DNA from: UMGS1994 sp944386155
GTDB taxonomy: Bacteria > Bacillota > Clostridia > TANB77 > CAG-508
Length of the DNA stretch: 64,000 nucleotides
Direction: 5' to 3'
Assembly: GCA_963931085.1 (NCBI GenBank)
Contig: OZ006973.1
Location: 1,741,286-1,805,285, forward strand
Below the pieces are notes generated by a model. The model saw only the letters and a list, made by a program, of their open reading frames with translations, searched no databases and was not told where the DNA came from. Positions 17,820-28,054 of this stretch are shown one piece after another (position 1 is the first letter of the stretch; every line of letters starts with the position of its first letter). The position numbers and the translations under genes were made by a program.

Positions 17820-17916
17820 CAGTAATAGGTACAACATAAACTCCATCTGGTCTTTGATATGCTGCGTTTGTTAGCCCACATATTACACAAAGAACTGATG
17901 GTGCTTTTCTAAGAAT
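17806..17916 (-). pseudogene. Small protein gene lacking a start codon (remnant)
   Basis: A minus-strand frame encodes 36 residues that look like a real conserved small protein: two cysteines in VLCVICG, then AAYQRPDGVYVVPITALKN, then a stop. It is followed at once by a clean terminator. No ATG, GTG or TTG is available: the frame is closed upstream by TAA at 17917-17919, and the codon where Met would be expected is CTT or ATT. No ribosome binding site is visible. The simplest reading is a 5'-truncated or decayed gene. Use of a rare ATT start is less likely here because no Shine-Dalgarno sequence is present. Confidence 0.55.
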
Positions 17917-17995
17917 TTAATATTTTTTTATATATTATCTATCCATCATTTTTTAGGCTGCTCCATAATATTTTATGTTTTCATTCCGTGACATT

Positions 17996-18734
17996 TTAAA
18001 TTTTCATTGCAATAATACCAAGAATAAATCCTAAAATGTTACCAATAACAGAAAACCTACCTTTATAGATTTTCTTAGACTCTGGAAGAAGTTCACCGTG
18101 ATACTATATAAAGCATTGCACCTGCAGCAAATGCTAAAGATATGCTTATACTAGTTTCAGATATTTTTCCTATCACAGCACCAACTAGAGCACCTATTCC
18201 TGTTGTAATTCCAGATAACATAGTATAGAAAATCGCTTTTGATTTTTCCATTCCTCCTTGTTTTAGTGGAAGAGCTATAGAAACTCCTTCAGGAATATCA
18301 TGTATACATATTGCAAGCGTCAAAGCATATCCAAGTCTCAAAGAACTATCAAACCCACTTCCAATCGCTAAACCTTCTGGAAAATTATGAATTGCAAGAC
18401 CAAGTGCAATTATTATTCCCGTTTTTAAGAGATTCTTTGTCTTACCTAAGTTAGTATATCTATATTTAGAATTAATTCTGTTATCGCACAATATCATCAC
18501 AATTACGCCTAATATTATTCCTAGTATCGTATAACTTATACTTGACAAAGATAATGATTCTGGTATTAATTCAAAGCAAATTACAGAAAGCATAAGTCCA
18601 GCTGTAAATTCTAGCATAAAACTTAAATATTTATTATTACTAATTTGTATGAAAGACCCAATTACTCCTCCTATTGTGGTCCCTATCATTCCAAAAAACA
18701 AACCTAAAAAGCTTATATTAATAATACTAGCCAA
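17996..18734 (-). pseudogene. ZIP family metal transporter broken by a single-base frameshift
   Basis: ZIP transporters move Zn, Fe or Mn into the cytoplasm. The frame from TTG 18734 (after GAGGTG, 7 bases) encodes the usual ZIP membrane helices and both metal-site motifs HNFPEG and HDIPEG. It then ends early at TGA 18093-18095, after FAAGAMLYIVSR. The missing C-terminus continues in the next frame (GELLPESKKIYKGRFSVIG, then GFILGIIAM) to TAA 17996-17998. One extra base near 18096-18099 explains the break: removing it restores YIVSGELLPES. The total length of 739 bases is 3n+1. An in-frame TTG at 18806 would add an unlikely N-terminus without a good RBS. Either a real inactivating insertion or an assembly error. 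Confidence 0.88.
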
Positions 18735-18784
18735 ATTAATACACCTCAATAAAATATATTCACTAAAGCATATTTTATTAAAGA

Positions 18785-18822
18785 AAAAAATAAAACTATT
18801 ATTCAATACGCAATAATAGCTT
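18785..18822 (-). terminator. Terminator of the 77-aa hypothetical gene
   Basis: CTATTATT (18796-18803) pairs with AATAATAG (18812-18819), and the minus strand continues with TTTTATTTTTTT. Confidence 0.75.
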
Positions 18823-18883
18823 TATTTATATTAATCATTATTATTTTTACTTTTAATTTCACTTTTTATGATTTAGATTTTAG

Positions 18884-19117
18884 TTATTGAACATATTTTT
18901 TAAAAAGATATAAATTATGACGCAAAAACTCTTCAAACTCTTTGATTCTCTTTTCTTCATATCCTTCTACATTTGTCCAACTATAGTCTGGTAACTTGCA
19001 ATTTGCTGTATCTAAATTATTCTCACGCTGTCTTTCAAAATAAACACTTATTTTTTTATCATTATCTTTTTTAATAGTAACAGTTGTTTCGTCAGAAAAT
19101 TTTATATATGGATACAT
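18884..19117 (-). CDS. Hypothetical protein (77 aa)
   Basis: The product starts MYPYIKFSDETTVTI and has FERQRENNLDTANCKLP and NVEGYEEKRIKEFEEFL, ending in a helix with LFKKYVQ. This matches the layout of a small Firmicute family in which a beta-rich N-terminus (substrate-like 'P.I.F.D.T.V') is followed by a C-terminal helix. I know no function for it. The start is ATG 19117, 8 bases after GAGGTG. An in-frame TTG at 19123 is too close to the RBS. It is monocistronic, with its own terminator. Confidence 0.75.
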   Translation of the reverse strand: MYPYIKFSDETTVTIKKDNDKKISVYFERQRENNLDTANCKLPDYSWTNVEGYEEKRIKEFEEFLRHNLYLFKKYVQ

Positions 19118-19586
19118 AATCAAATCACCTCGGATTCTTTATTATTTTTTACAACTATAATTATATACTATTTTTGCTAATTTGTCCACATAATAGCAAT
19201 TTTCATAAAAATATATTAGTTTTTATTAGTATTATCACTTTTATATTTTTTTATTTACTTTTTTAATTTACTTTTTTACTTTTTTCTTTTTTCATAAAAG
19301 TATCTTGTATCTAGCATTCTATCGATTTTACTTTTTTAAATAAAATGTATAATTATATTTTTTAAAAAAACTCTATATAAAACTATAAGTTTTTAAATGC
19401 AAATCATTTTAAATAAAGTTGACACTTTTGATAAGTTTATCCACAATTTATAGGAACATTGTTTATTTTTAATATCTCTTTATAACTTAAACAAATAAAA
19501 ACAGAGAAACACTTAAATAATTTCTCTGTTTTTATTGTATGCCTAAGTAATTTTTAATTTTAAATATTTCAATTTAAAATATTATT
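19118..19586. other. AT-rich intergenic region with a terminator
   Basis: This gap of about 470 bp has long runs of T with 'ACTTTTTT' patterns and no credible gene. At 19497-19534, AAAACAGAGAAA pairs with TTTCTCTGTTTT, and a T-run on the minus strand makes it the terminator of the upstream-reading giant surface-protein gene's 3' end. The left part holds the RBS of the 77-aa gene. A GTTGACAC motif at about 19420 looks like a -35 box, but no convincing -10 follows in either direction. Confidence 0.6.
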
Positions 19587-22500
19587 TTACTTTTCTTTTT
19601 TATCTTCTGTAACTTCTACTTTTGCAAAAGTAAGTCTTCTGCTCATATAGATAATTGCTAATATGTATATTAAAGCTATTAGTACTATTCCTGATACCTT
19701 TTCTACACCTGTTGAGATTGTTATCATTACTTCTGCTTCATCTGCGTTGTTTTGTAGGTTTTCTTCTTCAAATCCTGATGGTGTTGAAACTTCTTCTATT
19801 TTTGCTATGTTTGTTTGCATTCCAAAATGTCCGTCTCCTTTTTTCCATTCCATTACTACTTTATATGTCTTGCTTTCTCCTACTCCTATCTCTTCTGTCT
19901 CATATCTTGCTTCATTTCCTGTTATTTCCCATCCTGGATTATCTGCTTTTTTCATACTTAAGTATTCTGGTATCTTCTCTAAGATTGTTACCTTTCCTGC
20001 TATCTCTCCTTCATTTCTTACTTCTATTTCATATTCTACTCTTATTTCTGTACTATTTATGCTCTTTCTATATACTTCTGCTTTTCCAAGTTCCTCATTT
20101 GTTATTCTTTGTTTCTTTCCGTCTATCTCTATTCTTCCTATCTTCTTGTCTATACTAAAGTCTACTGTCTTTCTCTTATAATAATATGTTACATAGATTG
20201 TATCTTTCATCTCTCCTGCTGCATTTTCTGGTAACTTTGATATCTTGTAGTACTCTATCTCTTTTGCTCCTGTTACATATTCGTCTCCTTCATGTCCTTC
20301 TATAACTGTCTCTTCAGAAAGTTCTTTTTCTGTCTCTTCTTCTAAGTATCTTACTATTACTGTTGCTGGTTTTAAGTAATAATATGTGATTATTATTTCT
20401 TCATCTGGGTTCATTACTCCTTCTGTTTCTCCTACTACCTCTATGAAATCGTATCCTTCAAATTCTTTTTGTTCTGTCTTATATTCATCATTTTCATGTC
20501 CTGAGATTATTACATCTTCTGTTAATTTCTCTTCTGTTAACTTATCTATATACTCTACTCTTACATTTGCCTTCTTTATGTAATAATAATCTACTTCTAT
20601 TACTTCTCTTGTCATTGTGCCTTCACTATTTTCTGGATACTTCTCTTCTACTAAATCATATCCTGTAAATTCTTTTTCTTCTGTCTTATATTTATCTCCT
20701 TCGTATCCTTTATACTCTTCTTCTGCTAGCACTTCTCCTGTTATTTCATCTATATGTTTTTCTATTACTCCTGCTGAGATGTATTTATAATAATATGTTA
20801 CTACTATTTCTGTTTCATATGTTCCGTCTTCATTTACTGTTATTTTCATCTCTCCTGTTGCATTTTCTGGTATTTCTACTAAGTCATATCCTTCAAATTC
20901 TTTTTCTTCTGTCGTATATGGGTCGTTTTCATGTCCGTTTATTATTACATCTTCTGTTAATTTTTCTCCTGAAATCTTATCAATGTACTCTACTCTTACT
21001 GATGCTCTCTTTATGTAATAATATTTTACTTCTATTACATCTCTTGTCATTGTTCCTTTACTATTTGCTGGATATTTCTCTTCTACTAGATCATATATTG
21101 GGAATTCTTTTTCTGAAGTACTATATGGGTCTCCTTCTGTCCCTTCATATACTTTCTCATCTAATACTTCTCCTGTTATATCATCTATATGTTTTTCTAT
21201 TACTCCTCCTGATACATATGAATACCAATAAATAACAACAACTTCTTCTCTTTGCATTACTATTGTTTTCTCTTCTGGCTCTTCTACTAATACATATCCT
21301 TCAAAATCTTTTGGTGATGTTTCATATATATCACCTACTAATCCATCTTTTTCTTCAGCGCCAAGTAGTTCATTATTATTTCTATCTCTATGTTCTACTC
21401 TAGCTTTAGTATTATATAGATAGTAGTATACTACTTCTATTCTGTCTCTTTCCATCTTGCCTTCTGTATTTCCACTGTCTTCTACAAATGTATATCCTTC
21501 TATTTCTTTCTTCTCTGTCTCATATTGTTTTCCTTCATATCCTTTTATTATCTCATCTTCTGCTATTTCTTCTCCTGATGCTTTATCTACATATCTTACA
21601 TGTACATCTGTATTCTTTGCATAATAATATATCTTTTCTTGTTTTTCTTCTGTATATATTCCTGTCTTTACTGCTGGTTCTTCGACAATAGTATATCCTT
21701 CTATTTCTTTCTTATCTCCTGATACATCATATGCTGTTCCTACTCTTCCTGTCTTTTCTACTCTCTCTGCTATTTCTTCTCCTGACGCTTTATCTACATA
21801 TTTTACTACTAAATCTCCTTTTACGTTTATATCTGTTTCGTGGTCGTCTTCATCTTCTACTGTCTTATTATGTACTGGTAAATACATTACTCCTTTAAGA
21901 TTGTTTATCATTGATTCTTTGTATACATCTATATTCTCATATAATACTTCAATGTTCTTTTCTACTCTTATTGTCTCTGGGATATTTTCTCCTGTCTTTA
22001 ATGTATCTACTTCTCCTATATTTTCATACCACTTAATTGTATTAGTATCTTCATCATATGTTCCTCCATCTAAGTTAGATTCATCTACGTCTATCTTATA
22101 TGGAAGTGTATCTTCTAAGTATACTACTACTTCTCCTCTATATGTGTCTATTACTCCTTCATATACTAAGTTATATGATACTTTATCTGTTCTTTCTTCT
22201 ATACTTAATGTTCCATCTTTTGTTACTTCATTTTGTATAATGTTTACTGGTTTTATTCTGTAATAGTATATTACTTCTATTGTCTTTTCTGTTAATTTTC
22301 CTTCTTCTATTCCTACAACTCTTACATAATCATATCCTACTATGTCTTTCTTACCTGTCTTATAAGCGCTTCCTACTGTTCCATTTATTTCTTCTTGCTC
22401 TGCTAATACTCTTTCTGTTCCTTCTTCTAAGTATTTTACTATTACTTTTCCTGGGATCTCTACTGGAGTCGTTATTTCATCTTCTACTGTTTCTTCTTTT

Positions 22501-25500
22501 TCTGGTGTTTCTAATTCTACTTTTCCTTCTACTCTATTTACTATGTTTGCTCCTACTTCATCTAGATTTTCATATACTACTTTTACCGTCTTTTCTATTT
22601 CTACTTCTTTTGCTCCATTTGTATATGTATCTATATTTTCTATTTCTTCTTCCCATGTTATTGTTAAATTTTCTTCATCATACTTTCCTTCTGCTATGTC
22701 TGATTTTTCTATGTCTATTTTACTTGGTAAATAATCTACTATTGTTACTTTTCCATTTCCTCTATAATCTTTTATTTCTGTTTTATAACTTATATTATAT
22801 GTTATTTCATTTTCTGCTGATGTTATTTTATCTAGATTACTTCCTTTTGTTATTTCTGATGTTATTACTGGATCTTTTAATTTATAATAATAGATTACTT
22901 CTACTGTGCCTTCTTTTATATTTCCTTCTTTATTTCCTACTACTCTTACAAAATCATATCCTGTTATTTCTTTTTGTTCTGTTTCATATGTGCTTCCTAC
23001 TTTTCCTGTATATGTTTCTTCTTTTGCTAATTCCTTTTCTGTTCCCTCTTCTAAGTATTTTGCTATTACTGTTCCTTTTATATTTATTGGTACTTTATTT
23101 TCATTTTCTACTACCTCTGTCTTTTCTGGTGTATATAGATTTATTGTTCCATCTACTTTATTTATTATTTCTTCTTCACTTCCATCTAAGTCCATAAATA
23201 CTAATTCTATATTTTTTGTTATACTTATCTCTTTTGCTCCATCTTTATATGTATCTACGTTCTCTATCTCTTCTTCCCACATGATTGTCTTTGTATTATA
23301 GTCATATTCCCCTCCTGCTATTTCTGATTCTTTTACATTTATCTCATATGGTAGATAATCTACTATTGTTACTAATACTTTCCCTCTATAATCTTGTACT
23401 TCTGCTTTATATGTTATTTCATATTCTACTTTTCCTGTTGATTCTACTATCTCTTTTGTTTTTGATTCTTTTGTTATTTCTGATGCTATTATTGGCTCTT
23501 TTAAATTATAATAATAGATTACTTCTTTTGTATTTTCTTCTATCTTGCCTTCTGTCTCTCCTGTTACACTTACATTTTCATATCCTTCATCTACATTATC
23601 TGCTACTTCTGTTGTATATCCTTCTCCTACATATCCTCTTATTGTCTCGTCTTCTACTACTTGTCCTTCTTCTGTTGATGGTACTTTTCTCTCTGTTCCT
23701 TCTATGTAGTGGTGTACTATTACTTCTCCTTCTATTCTTTCAAATCTTACTACTACATGTTTGTCTTCTAGCACGTTTACGAATTTGTCTAATTCTACTG
23801 TATGATCTACATTTTCTGTGAATTTTATTGTCTCTCCATTTATTTCTATACTACTTACTTTATATCCATACTCTGGGGTCGCTATTATGTCTTTCGTACT
23901 ATCTTCAGCGTATTCTACTACTTCATATGGATTTTCGTCTTGTCCGCTTATACTTCCGCCTTCTCCTTCTACCTCTGTCGTTATTTTATACTCTTTCTTC
24001 TTTATTCCTCCATTTACATACTCTTCTATTATCTCTGGACTTTCTATGCTATCTAATTTTGTTATCTCTTCTGTCTCTCCACTTTTCTCATCTATCTTAC
24101 TATTTATCTCTCTATTGGTTCCTACTTCTTTTTCTGTTATCTCATATGCTTCTCCATATCCTTCTACTTTTACTTTATACTTTCCTTTACCTAAATCTTC
24201 GAATACATATGTTCCTTCTTCTTTTGTTATTATCTCTTTTTCTTCTTTTGTTCCTGTATTTATTAATGTTACTTTTATTCCTGACATTCCTGGTTCTTCT
24301 GCTTCTATTGTTCCATTTTTATTTAAGTCCTCCCAGATTGTTCCCTTTATCTCTCTGTACACTACTTGTACTTTTACATTTCCTGTTACCATTTGCTCTG
24401 AATCTGCATACACTTGTGCCATTACATTATTTACATACACATCTCTTGCTTTATTATTTGTTGTCTTTAATGTTACTTCTACCTCTACTTTTGTCCTTCC
24501 TGCTACTCTTCCTTTTACTGCTATTCCTGATGCTGATTCATTTATCTCTGCTCCTACTGCTTGCTCTTTCCAGATACTATCTATTCCTATTCCGCTGTCT
24601 TTTGAATTCATTTCTCTTACTGTTTCTGATGCAGTTGTATATATACTTAAGTTATCAGCACTTTGTTCTTTTCCATTTGTTTTCTGATTTATATTTATAT
24701 TCTTTATTGTATATGTTCCATTATAGATACTTCCTCTATTGTCTCCGTTATATGGCATTATATCTAATAATTGAAATTCTTCTACTGGATCATCTGTCTT
24801 GTTTTCATATACTATCTTATATTTTATTTCTCCATTTTTCTCTATTACTGGATTTTCTACTTCTTTATATAATCTATGACTTGCTAAGTTTATTATATTT
24901 ATTGCTTCTGTTGAAGTTCTAAAACTAATATCGCTATTCCCCACAATAGGATCTTCTCCATCTTTCACAACTTCAGAAACTACTAATTTTGTAGTATACT
25001 GAACACCATTTTCTGTTTCGTTATCTATTTGAGCATCAAACAATATTGGTTCAATCTTTTGTCCTGACGTACATCCATAAATATACCATGTTAACTTCTG
25101 ACCTTCTGATGTTTCTTCAATTTCTGGCTCTGTATATTTTTCCCCAGCTCTCTTACTTGTACCTGCTATATATTTCAATCCTGTTGGCAATGTTACTTCT
25201 GCTTTAACTGTAACACCGCTTATTGGATCTTTAAGATTTGTATTTGCTTCTAATTTTGGATTTATACTATATGTTACAATATTTTCATTTTTTCCTATAT
25301 CATAATTAATCTTTTCTTTATTTGTATTATCAAGTGCTTGTATACTTCCAGTTAATTTTGCACCAATAATTAAAATTGATTGCCCTGAATAATATCCATT
25401 ATGTGTACCTACTTCTATTTCGCCATTACTATTGTACTCTGATTTAATATAAACTGGATAATTTGAACTTTTTCCATTGTACATATACCAATTAGGTTTT

Positions 25501-27716
25501 TTCACATTTGTTATATCATTTTTATATACTACTCCATTTTCTTCTGTATATGTATATTCTTGATCTAGATAACTATAATCTATATTTGATGTCCATAACT
25601 TAGCTTCATTAACCGTCTGATAAACTTTCCCTATTTGGCAAGAATCTTTACTTTTTAGTTTAATCCCATAATAGCAATTTGCCCCTGGATACTTAGATGC
25701 ATTTCTATTTTCAAATAATACGCCAACACATACATAACCAGCATCTTTTAAACTATCTATACTTTCAAAATATATTAAATCTTCTTCTCTTGTACTTTCC
25801 ATTTCTTCATCACTAACCCAGCCAGTTTTATCTGGTTTTGCAGCATATAAAACTTTAAGTTCCCCTTTAGTAGATGCTGTAGTCATAGTAGCACAATATA
25901 ATGCTGAATTCTCATTTGAGCCATCTAACGGTTCAAAAGCTTCATCATCAAATTTTTGTAATATATTTGATGCCACAACATTATCGTCATTAGTATTATT
26001 CGTAATAAATCTACCAACTAAAGTAACATTATTGCCTTTTTCTAATACAGCTTCTCCACCTGTAGTTGATGGTGATAAGTTTAAACTACTAGTAGCATAA
26101 ATATTAGAATCTTTAGCATTACCAGAATGATAATAATTGCCTTTACTATAACTACCTGGTGGATATAATGTAATTGAATTATTTAACTCATTATCTTCTA
26201 AATTTTCTTCTTTTTCCATTTTAGTATCTGATACTGATTGCATTTCAACATTATCTATAATTACATTCATATATATGCTTTGTGTATTTTCTACAACTTC
26301 TGGCATTTGCATTATTACTTGTAAATGTCCAGCACTAAAACAACCTATATTATCTCCATATACATTATTTTCATATTGGTTTGCATTAGCATCTTTTACA
26401 GGAAATTCAAAATTTTCTATATCAAATTCATAATCTTTAATTACAACATGAAAAAGATTCTCTTTGTCTTCATCTTGTGTTAAAGTCCAACTTCCACCAT
26501 TATAACAAGCATCGTACCCTTTTCTGCTACCAGAATTAAATGGAGCTGTTCCTCTTGTTGTCACTGTTCCTGAGTTTCCTCCATTCCAAAGCATATTATT
26601 TCCATATTTACCTGTATTACTTAAAGTACTTTCTTTATAATCCCATAATGTAGGCATATATTCTTCTTCATTTGTGACTTCTGTTTTTCCAATAAATTCT
26701 TTAAAAGTTACATCAAATGTTATATCTCCATCTGGTAATTCTATTCCTTTTAGAGCTTTATCCTCATTGCTATTATATAATTGTACAGTAATACCATATC
26801 CTAATAACCTACCGTAGATACTTGACTCTGTTTTATTTTCTACTTCGTTTTTAGCATCAAAGTCAAAATAACCTCTATTATTTAAGTATGCACTCTTTTT
26901 TATTTGGACATTATATGATGGTGCTGCACTTACTGTTATCGGTGTAATATCATCTTGTGAAATTTTAATTTTTTCATTTTCATTATTTCCATATAAATAA
27001 AATGAAAATTCTGGACTAATTTCTGTTTCATTTACTGCATTTTCCACTTTAAGAACAAATACTAAAGTTTGTTTCCCTGGTACTGTTACTTCTGTATCTG
27101 TCATTGTATAACTTCCTGTTATACTTCTTCCATCGTCACTTACTTTTCCATTTTCCATCCATAACATTGACTCTAAGTCCCATTTCATTACATCTGCACA
27201 ATTTTCTGGTAACTCTGCTTCTACTTCTATTCTTCCTCCACTTAATGATGCTCCTTGTGAATTATCTTTTAGTGACATCGTTAAGTCTACTGTCCACACT
27301 ACTTGGTCAAATGAACGAACTATATCATTATCTTCTGAGCTATCATTTCCTGGCTCATCATTTTCATCCCAAGGTCCTGTTCCTGTTTTTGTTTGGATTA
27401 TTTCTGCTGATGATATATAACCTTTTGACCCTATATCTATTGCTTTTTCATCTATACTTTTACTTGAATAGTTATTGCTTGAATTAAAGAAATTTATATT
27501 ATTTTTAGAAACAAAAAAATACACTAAAAATAAAGCCATTACTAATACTAGTATGACTATACTTAGTGGTATTTTTACAGTTCTTACACTATTTTGCGTA
27601 TTTTCTTTCTCTTTTTTCCCGTCCTTTAAAAAGTCTTCTTTCTTTAGAGTAGAACTACTTTCAAACTTTGTTTTTTGTTTTAGTTTATTTTTCTTATTTT
27701 TCCAAATTCCTTTCAT
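19587..27716 (-). CDS. Giant MucBP-repeat surface protein (about 2,709 aa)
   Basis: One uninterrupted frame of 8.1 kb. ATG 27716 is preferred over ATG 27722 because AAGGAG is only 2 bases from the latter. The product has a basic cytoplasmic start, one membrane segment (about residues 46-68, IPLSIVILVLVMALFLVYFF), and about 1,050 residues of beta-rich sequence with DUF11-like segments (KYKIVYENKTDDPVEEFQLL). An SdrD-type B domain follows at about 1125-1190 (IWEDLNKNGTIEAEEPG). I count 11 MucBP-type repeats from about 1325 to 2515, each ending in a Y-Y-Y motif, with three copies of an ITSEITK...YRG..TIVDYLP module between the early ones. A last conserved domain and a C-terminal membrane helix (TGVEKVSGIVLIALIYILAI) end in KKEK. 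No LPxTG motif is present. Probable mucin- or glycan-binding adhesin; substrate unknown. Confidence 0.92.
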   Translation of the reverse strand: MKGIWKNKKNKLKQKTKFESSSTLKKEDFLKDGKKEKENTQNSVRTVKIPLSIVILVLVMALFLVYFFVSKNNINFFNSSNNYSSKSIDEKAIDIGSKGYISSAEIIQTKTGTGPWDENDEPGNDSSEDNDIVRSFDQVVWTVDLTMSLKDNSQGASLSGGRIEVEAELPENCADVMKWDLESMLWMENGKVSDDGRSITGSYTMTDTEVTVPGKQTLVFVLKVENAVNETEISPEFSFYLYGNNENEKIKISQDDITPITVSAAPSYNVQIKKSAYLNNRGYFDFDAKNEVENKTESSIYGRLLGYGITVQLYNSNEDKALKGIELPDGDITFDVTFKEFIGKTEVTNEEEYMPTLWDYKESTLSNTGKYGNNMLWNGGNSGTVTTRGTAPFNSGSRKGYDACYNGGSWTLTQDEDKENLFHVVIKDYEFDIENFEFPVKDANANQYENNVYGDNIGCFSAGHLQVIMQMPEVVENTQSIYMNVIIDNVEMQSVSDTKMEKEENLEDNELNNSITLYPPGSYSKGNYYHSGNAKDSNIYATSSLNLSPSTTGGEAVLEKGNNVTLVGRFITNNTNDDNVVASNILQKFDDEAFEPLDGSNENSALYCATMTTASTKGELKVLYAAKPDKTGWVSDEEMESTREEDLIYFESIDSLKDAGYVCVGVLFENRNASKYPGANCYYGIKLKSKDSCQIGKVYQTVNEAKLWTSNIDYSYLDQEYTYTEENGVVYKNDITNVKKPNWYMYNGKSSNYPVYIKSEYNSNGEIEVGTHNGYYSGQSILIIGAKLTGSIQALDNTNKEKINYDIGKNENIVTYSINPKLEANTNLKDPISGVTVKAEVTLPTGLKYIAGTSKRAGEKYTEPEIEETSEGQKLTWYIYGCTSGQKIEPILFDAQIDNETENGVQYTTKLVVSEVVKDGEDPIVGNSDISFRTSTEAINIINLASHRLYKEVENPVIEKNGEIKYKIVYENKTDDPVEEFQLLDIMPYNGDNRGSIYNGTYTIKNININQKTNGKEQSADNLSIYTTASETVREMNSKDSGIGIDSIWKEQAVGAEINESASGIAVKGRVAGRTKVEVEVTLKTTNNKARDVYVNNVMAQVYADSEQMVTGNVKVQVVYREIKGTIWEDLNKNGTIEAEEPGMSGIKVTLINTGTKEEKEIITKEEGTYVFEDLGKGKYKVKVEGYGEAYEITEKEVGTNREINSKIDEKSGETEEITKLDSIESPEIIEEYVNGGIKKKEYKITTEVEGEGGSISGQDENPYEVVEYAEDSTKDIIATPEYGYKVSSIEINGETIKFTENVDHTVELDKFVNVLEDKHVVVRFERIEGEVIVHHYIEGTERKVPSTEEGQVVEDETIRGYVGEGYTTEVADNVDEGYENVSVTGETEGKIEENTKEVIYYYNLKEPIIASEITKESKTKEIVESTGKVEYEITYKAEVQDYRGKVLVTIVDYLPYEINVKESEIAGGEYDYNTKTIMWEEEIENVDTYKDGAKEISITKNIELVFMDLDGSEEEIINKVDGTINLYTPEKTEVVENENKVPINIKGTVIAKYLEEGTEKELAKEETYTGKVGSTYETEQKEITGYDFVRVVGNKEGNIKEGTVEVIYYYKLKDPVITSEITKGSNLDKITSAENEITYNISYKTEIKDYRGNGKVTIVDYLPSKIDIEKSDIAEGKYDEENLTITWEEEIENIDTYTNGAKEVEIEKTVKVVYENLDEVGANIVNRVEGKVELETPEKEETVEDEITTPVEIPGKVIVKYLEEGTERVLAEQEEINGTVGSAYKTGKKDIVGYDYVRVVGIEEGKLTEKTIEVIYYYRIKPVNIIQNEVTKDGTLSIEERTDKVSYNLVYEGVIDTYRGEVVVYLEDTLPYKIDVDESNLDGGTYDEDTNTIKWYENIGEVDTLKTGENIPETIRVEKNIEVLYENIDVYKESMINNLKGVMYLPVHNKTVEDEDDHETDINVKGDLVVKYVDKASGEEIAERVEKTGRVGTAYDVSGDKKEIEGYTIVEEPAVKTGIYTEEKQEKIYYYAKNTDVHVRYVDKASGEEIAEDEIIKGYEGKQYETEKKEIEGYTFVEDSGNTEGKMERDRIEVVYYYLYNTKARVEHRDRNNNELLGAEEKDGLVGDIYETSPKDFEGYVLVEEPEEKTIVMQREEVVVIYWYSYVSGGVIEKHIDDITGEVLDEKVYEGTEGDPYSTSEKEFPIYDLVEEKYPANSKGTMTRDVIEVKYYYIKRASVRVEYIDKISGEKLTEDVIINGHENDPYTTEEKEFEGYDLVEIPENATGEMKITVNEDGTYETEIVVTYYYKYISAGVIEKHIDEITGEVLAEEEYKGYEGDKYKTEEKEFTGYDLVEEKYPENSEGTMTREVIEVDYYYIKKANVRVEYIDKLTEEKLTEDVIISGHENDEYKTEQKEFEGYDFIEVVGETEGVMNPDEEIIITYYYLKPATVIVRYLEEETEKELSEETVIEGHEGDEYVTGAKEIEYYKISKLPENAAGEMKDTIYVTYYYKRKTVDFSIDKKIGRIEIDGKKQRITNEELGKAEVYRKSINSTEIRVEYEIEVRNEGEIAGKVTILEKIPEYLSMKKADNPGWEITGNEARYETEEIGVGESKTYKVVMEWKKGDGHFGMQTNIAKIEEVSTPSGFEEENLQNNADEAEVMITISTGVEKVSGIVLIALIYILAIIYMSRRLTFAKVEVTEDKKEK

Positions 27717-27722
27717 GTCCAT

Positions 27723-28054
27723 TTCTCCTTAGATATTCGTACACTTTAGTCTATATATTATAAGACTTATTAATATAGTCAATATTATATATAGTAAAAA
27801 GTTTTGATTTGACTTTTTGTTTTTCTTGACGCTCTAAGGATTCACTAGTTGTTTACTTTTTATTATATTTTATGTAACTTTTATTTTTCAATTTTCTTTA
27901 ATTTTCCTTCCTACTCTAGGGATCGCTAATATTTATTTAACTTTATTTTTACTTTTTCTTAATTAGTACTTTTAAGTTATAAACATAGAAGAGCAATAAG
28001 TTTAACCTTATTGCTCTTCTATATATTAATTTTAAGTTTTAACTTTTTAAACTT
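27723..28054. other. Intergenic region upstream of the giant surface gene
   Basis: This 330-bp gap should contain the promoter of the leftward giant gene (right of 27716) and the terminator of prfA. AGAAGAGCAATAAG (27987-28000) pairs perfectly with CTTATTGCTCTTCT (28007-28020). This is listed here as the likely prfA terminator, although the T-run after it is weak. No gene and no clear promoter pair was found. Confidence 0.6.

Noticed and set aside
18093..18806. ZIP protein as an intact 237-aa gene from TTG 18806.
   Set aside because: The N-terminal extension has no RBS and the C-terminus lacks the last conserved helix, which continues in another frame.
19655..24922. Long leucine-rich open frames on the plus strand opposite the giant surface gene (for example near 22280-23197 and 23828-24922).
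   Set aside because: They are mirror images of a purine-rich coding strand, have no ribosome binding sites, and consist of low-complexity Leu/Ser/Tyr runs.
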